From positions 188,501 through 252,500 of the forward strand of contig NC_046622.1 in assembly GCF_900324465.2 (NCBI RefSeq): a stretch of 64,000 bases of DNA, written 5' to 3'. Below are positions 59,419 through 64,000 of the stretch, one piece after another (within the stretch, counting starts at the first letter, position 1; every line of letters starts with the position of its first letter). A program made the position numbers and the translations under genes. The notes beneath the pieces are model-generated. The model did not search any database, was not told where the DNA came from, and worked only from the letters and a program-made list of their open reading frames with translations. This stretch comes from Anabas testudineus (taxonomy: Eukaryota > Chordata > Actinopteri > Anabantiformes > Anabantidae).

Positions 59419-59912
59419 CCAGAAACACAAATACACACAGAAATACACACAGAAACACAGAAATACACACAGAAACACACACAGAAACACAGAAATACAC
59501 ACAGAAACACAAATACACACGGAAACACAGAAATACACACAAACACAAATACACACTGAAATACACACAGAAACACAAATACACACAGAAATACACACAG
59601 TACACGGAAATACACACAGAAACACACACAGAAACACACACAGAAATACACAGAGAAACACAGAAATACACACAGAAATAGAAATACACACAGAAATACA
59701 GAAACACACACAGAAACACAAATACACACAGATATACAGAAACACAAATACACACGGAAACACAGAAATACACACAGAAACACAAATACACACAGAAATA
59801 CACACAGAAATACACACAGAAACACAAATACACACAGAAATACACACAGTACACAGAAATACACACAGAAACACAGAAATACACACAGAAATACAGAAAT
59901 ATACAGAAACAC
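59419..59912 (+). repeat. CACACAGAAATA minisatellite, array 2
   Basis: The same repeat as 57268-58532 resumes directly after the LINE, with more CACACAGAAACACAAATA variants. Confidence 0.95.
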
Positions 59913-60670
59913 ACGCTCCTGAAGTCCATTAGCTTCCTGGTCCAAACACTGCTGAGCCCCTGATGATGGAGGAAGGTAAATGTCACTGTTCACTATTTTA
60001 GTGAAGACTCAGTCACGTTTTGTTGTTACGTGTTACAGACGTTATCATTGTTTCAGAACTACTGAGGCAAAATCATAAAACTCTGTCACTGTCCAGATCC
60101 TCATGTTTATATGAGATGTTTCTACCATCTACATGTGGCCACGACTTGAACCACTGACCATCTGGTTTATGAACTGCTGCTCTTTCAGAAGTCTGCTCAA
60201 GATCATTAGTTTCCACTGATTTCTGTAACTACGGCGCTGCACAGAACCGAGTGGATAGTCTGTCCTGCTTTTAGGTTTAGTCGGAGAAGAAGAACCAGTT
60301 TCTATGTGATCATCATTTATACCGATCAAAGACGGTTCACAGCTGTGTTTGTCACAAAACCAGCAGAGAACACGATGTTTGTGTTGGTTTCAGAGTAAAG
60401 TGCATCTGTTGGTATCGACTGTAAAACAAATAATGAGCGGATCAAACTGTCAAAACAAAGAGTCGACTCGCTGGTTTCAGATCAAACATTTATTCACCGT
60501 TTTACAGCAAAGGCAGAAGAAGGAAACCAGTTCCAGCCAGATGAAACCATCTGCTCGGACCACAGCCCAAGAGATGTGAAGAGGTCAGCAGACACAAACC
60601 TGCTCAGGTAACACACAACAATGATGATGTCATAGAGTGTTCGTCTCTTCCATCAGCCCAGGTGGCGGTA
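59913..60670. other. Spacer, nothing recognised
   Basis: This lies between the minisatellite and the ap2m1-like last exon. No gene or repeat family was recognised. Confidence 0.4.
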
Positions 60671-60904
60671 TCAGCAGTGGGTCTCGTAGATGCCGCTCCG
60701 CCCAATGTAACAAACCCATTTGATGATATTGTGATCGCTGAAGTTCAGCTTCGGCTCAAACACCTTCAGATTGTGGACCTTCAGACCCGACGGAGCAAAC
60801 AACACCTGGGGGGAGAAGGGGCGTTATTTAATCCAATCAGAATTTTTCTTTATTTAAATCATGTGGTCACTGAGTCACAGCAGGAAGGAAACTGATCGAC
60901 AGGA

Positions 60905-61870
60905 AGTGATTACGGCTATTAGTGACCCGAGTGTTTAATGCAGTGACCCCACTGTTTACTACTAGTACAGTGACCCGAGTTTTTACTGCAACGACCCGAG
61001 TGTTTACTGCAGTGACCCCAGTGTTTACTGCCATTACAGTGACCCGAGTGTTTAATGCAGTGACCCGAGTGTTTAATGCAGTGACCCCAGTGTTTACTAC
61101 TAGTACAGTGACCCGAGTTTTTACTGCAACGACCCGAGTGTTTACTGCAGTGACCCCAGTGTTTACTGCTATTACAGTGACCCCAGTGTTTAATGCAGTG
61201 ACCCCAGTGTTTAATGCAGTGACCCCAGTGTTTACTGCTATTACAGTGACCCGAGTGTTTAATGCAGTGACCCCAGTGTTTAATGCAGTGACCTGAGTGT
61301 TTACTGCAGTTACGCGAGTGTTTACTGCTATTACAGTGACCCGAGTTTTTACTGCAACGACCCGAGTGTTTACTGCAGTGACCCTAGTGTTTACTGCTAT
61401 TACAGTGACCCGAGTGTTTAATGCAGTGACCCCAGTGTTTAATGCAGTGACCCCAGTGTTTAATGCTATTACAGTGACCCGAGTTTTTACTGCAACGACC
61501 CGAGTGTTTACTGCAGTGACCCTAGTGTTTACTGCTGTTAAAGAGACCCAAGTTTTTACTGCAGTGACCCGAGTGTTTACTGCTATCACAGTGACCCGGG
61601 TTTTTACTGCAGTGACCCTAGTGTTTATTGCTATTATAGAGACCCAAGTTTTTACTGCAACGACCCGAGTGTTTACTGCTATCACAGTGACCCGGGTTTT
61701 TACTGCAGTGACCCTAGTGTTTATTGCTATTATAGAGACCCAAGTTTTTACTGCAACGACCCGAGTGTTTACTGCTATCACAATGACCCGAGTTTTTACT
61801 GCAGTGACCCAAGTGTTTACTGCTATTACAGTGACCTGAGTGTTTACTGCAGTGAACCGAGTGTTTAAAC
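60905..61870 (+). repeat. 21/27-bp minisatellite inside the ap2m1-like pseudogene
   Basis: Units such as GTGACCCCAGTGTTTACTGC and GTGACCCGAGTGTTTAATGC alternate with versions carrying an extra TATTACA-type segment, about 40 units in all. They lie between the last two ap2m1-like exon relics, where coding exons should be. Confidence 0.93.
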
Positions 61871-61989
61871 CTTAAACGTTAATGGGAGCTATGAATCATG
61901 GAAACATCCCATGTTGATGTGTAAAACTTATTCTGGATTTGCTGTCAGGTTTAAGGCAGACGGGGGTTTTGTGAACCCATGTGGTCCTA

Positions 61990-62124
<135 letters not shown>

Positions 62125-62291
62125 TCAGTACCTGAGAACAGATACACTGAGTCAGATTTCGTTTTGTACCGTCTCTGATAAACGGTTGCTGCTGAGTGAC
62201 CTCTAACCTAATGAGTTCATACTTTCCATCCAGATACTCTCCATTCTGACTGACAGCAACATCAGCAGTGTATAGTACAGGTGCAGTACTA

Positions 62292-62495
<204 letters not shown>

Positions 62496-62929
62496 TCAGT
62501 TTTTCAGCTGTGAAAATCCCCACATACACATTTACAGTATCATGTTTTTACAACTCCAATACTACTGCTGGCCTCAAAAAGGTGGAAAGTAAGAAATTTA
62601 CTAATGTATATTGTAAGTAATATAGATAAGTACAACTTTGAGGTTTTAAAACTAATTTCTTTGCTGTGTAGCTCCACCTATTATTTTTTTATTTCCACTA
62701 ACTAAAGATTCAGTTTGTGACAGTAACGGTTCAGAAATCAGGTTGTTGAAGTTTTTCTCTCCTTGAATCTGTTCATGAATTAAACTGAACATGTTGGATT
62801 CTGCAGAATCAGATTTATGAGACACATGAGGAACAAACCTGGACCACACTCAAACATTCATGTTATTAACAGCATCAAGTTCAAGACTCTTTAAAGTACT
62901 AAAGTACAAAGGTAAATTTACACTATGAA

Positions 62930-63060
62930 AAGAAACAGCCTTTATTTGTCATTTGTCACCTTTACATGTTACAGATGAAATTTGTCCTCTGCATTTAACC
63001 CATCCCCCTGGGGGGAGCAGTGGGCAGCTACGTACAGCGCCCGGGGAGCTCTTAGAACTT
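62930..63060. mobile_element. Dispersed repeat fragment (LINE/SINE tail type)
   Basis: AAATTTGTCCTCTGCATTTA, then ACCCATCCCCCTGG, then GAGCAGTGGGCAGC is a string common in teleost interspersed repeats. I could not assign the family. Confidence 0.4.
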
Positions 63061-63127
63061 TTAGAGAGTACTTTTGTAGACAGCAACTTGTACTTGAGTA
63101 CTGAATTTGTGGACTCCTGACACCTCT

Positions 63128-63150
63128 CTCTGTGTGTGTGTGTGTGTGTT
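63128..63150 (+). repeat. (TG)n microsatellite
   Basis: About ten TG units lie in an intron of the ap2m1-like pseudogene. Confidence 0.8.
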
Positions 63151-63247
63151 TATTTTTACTTTATCATCTGCAAACACTGTTAATATGTTTCCTACCTCAC
63201 CTTTTTTTAAATATCACATTGTATGATTAACACACCTGTATCTGTCA

Positions 63248-63367
<120 letters not shown>

Positions 63368-63646
63368 TCAGCAAACAACCACCACCACCATAATCATCAT
63401 CATCTTTGTCGTCGTCACAGTGGTACAGATGGGCAGCTCAGTGCTTCGACCTCCAGCACAGACGTTTCCTGTCTGCGCTGTATTTTCTTTAGGTTTTGAT
63501 TTTCTCACTGAACGTTTACAAAAATCAAAACCTAAAAAAACCACAGAGCAGCAGCGATGGTGACGAAGGAAACACAGAAACCAGACTGAAGCCTTCAAAT
63601 ATGCATAAAATATACCTCAGGTACCGTCCAGCGTAGATCAGGACTA

Positions 63647-63859
<213 letters not shown>

Positions 63860-64000
63860 TTAACCCGAAAAGCATCCACTGCATTTCTCCTGGAGAAAAA
63901 GACGAGACAACGAACCTGGTCTTTATCGGGCTGGTCTGGTAGTTTAGGGTTCGGGTCCTGGATTGCATGTTCTAGGAAAAGTTGTGTAGGAAACTGATCC

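Noticed and set aside
57244-59993. Minus-strand frames over 400 codons reading CVFLCVFL
   Set aside because: All three phases are open at once because of the CACACAGAAATA repeat; this is not a protein.
60867-61839. Repetitive frames on both strands in the 21/27-bp array
   Set aside because: The unit lengths are multiples of three; there are no family features and both strands are open.
50815-61870. CRISPR-like spaced repeats
   Set aside because: The units are directly adjacent or degenerate tandem repeats without unique spacers, in a vertebrate genome.

Overview
The window is vertebrate nuclear DNA, almost certainly from a teleost fish. The reasons are multi-exon vertebrate genes with short GT-AG introns, a Rex3-type LINE, several L2/Rex1-type LINE 3' ends, an hAT-type MITE and abundant micro- and minisatellites. 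All gene models below were read by hand from splice signals, reading phase and family recall; no alignment was run.

Left part (1-16,085): a head-to-tail array of a 5.8 kb unit. Each full unit carries exons 2 and 3 of clrn1 (clarin-1, + strand) with L2-like and L1-like LINE fragments. Unit boundaries are visible at 4480/4481 and 10282/10283, and the native right edge is at 16,085, inside an L1-like LINE. Exon 1 is not in the window. The copies are nearly identical, so they are either a very recent duplication or an assembly artefact.

Middle (17.7-46.8 kb): mindy4b (+, 12 coding exons found, a MINDY-type pseudo-deubiquitinase lacking the catalytic cysteine), an intergenic stretch with LINE, hAT and duplicated non-coding sequence, tsen34 (-, complete, 283 aa, catalytic Y/H/K present), eif2a (-, complete, 16 exons, 580 aa, with a Rex3 copy in an intron) and serp1/RAMP4 (+, complete, 65 aa). 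eif2a and serp1 are head to head, with about 0.97 kb between their start codons.

Right part (47.4-64 kb): mmp23 (-, 8 exons, 353 aa, metalloprotease + ShKT + Ig-like domains) converges on serp1. Its intron 2 is a minisatellite made of splice-donor-like hexamers, and it contains a second, acceptor-less copy of exon 2. Beyond it lie a 57-bp minisatellite, a CACACAGAAATA-type array split by an L2-like LINE, and a 21/27-bp array. At the right edge is a decayed, intron-bearing copy of ap2m1 (-) with frameshifts, a stop and missing exons.

The genes do not form one pathway. They act in hair-cell/photoreceptor membrane biology (clarin-1), ubiquitin-fold scaffolding (MINDY4B), tRNA splicing (TSEN34), translation initiation (eIF2A), ER membrane-protein biogenesis and stress (SERP1), and cell-surface proteolysis (MMP23). 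In mammals clrn1-mindy4b and eif2a-serp1 also lie in one chromosomal neighbourhood; tsen34 and mmp23 do not, so the rest of this order is a fish arrangement.
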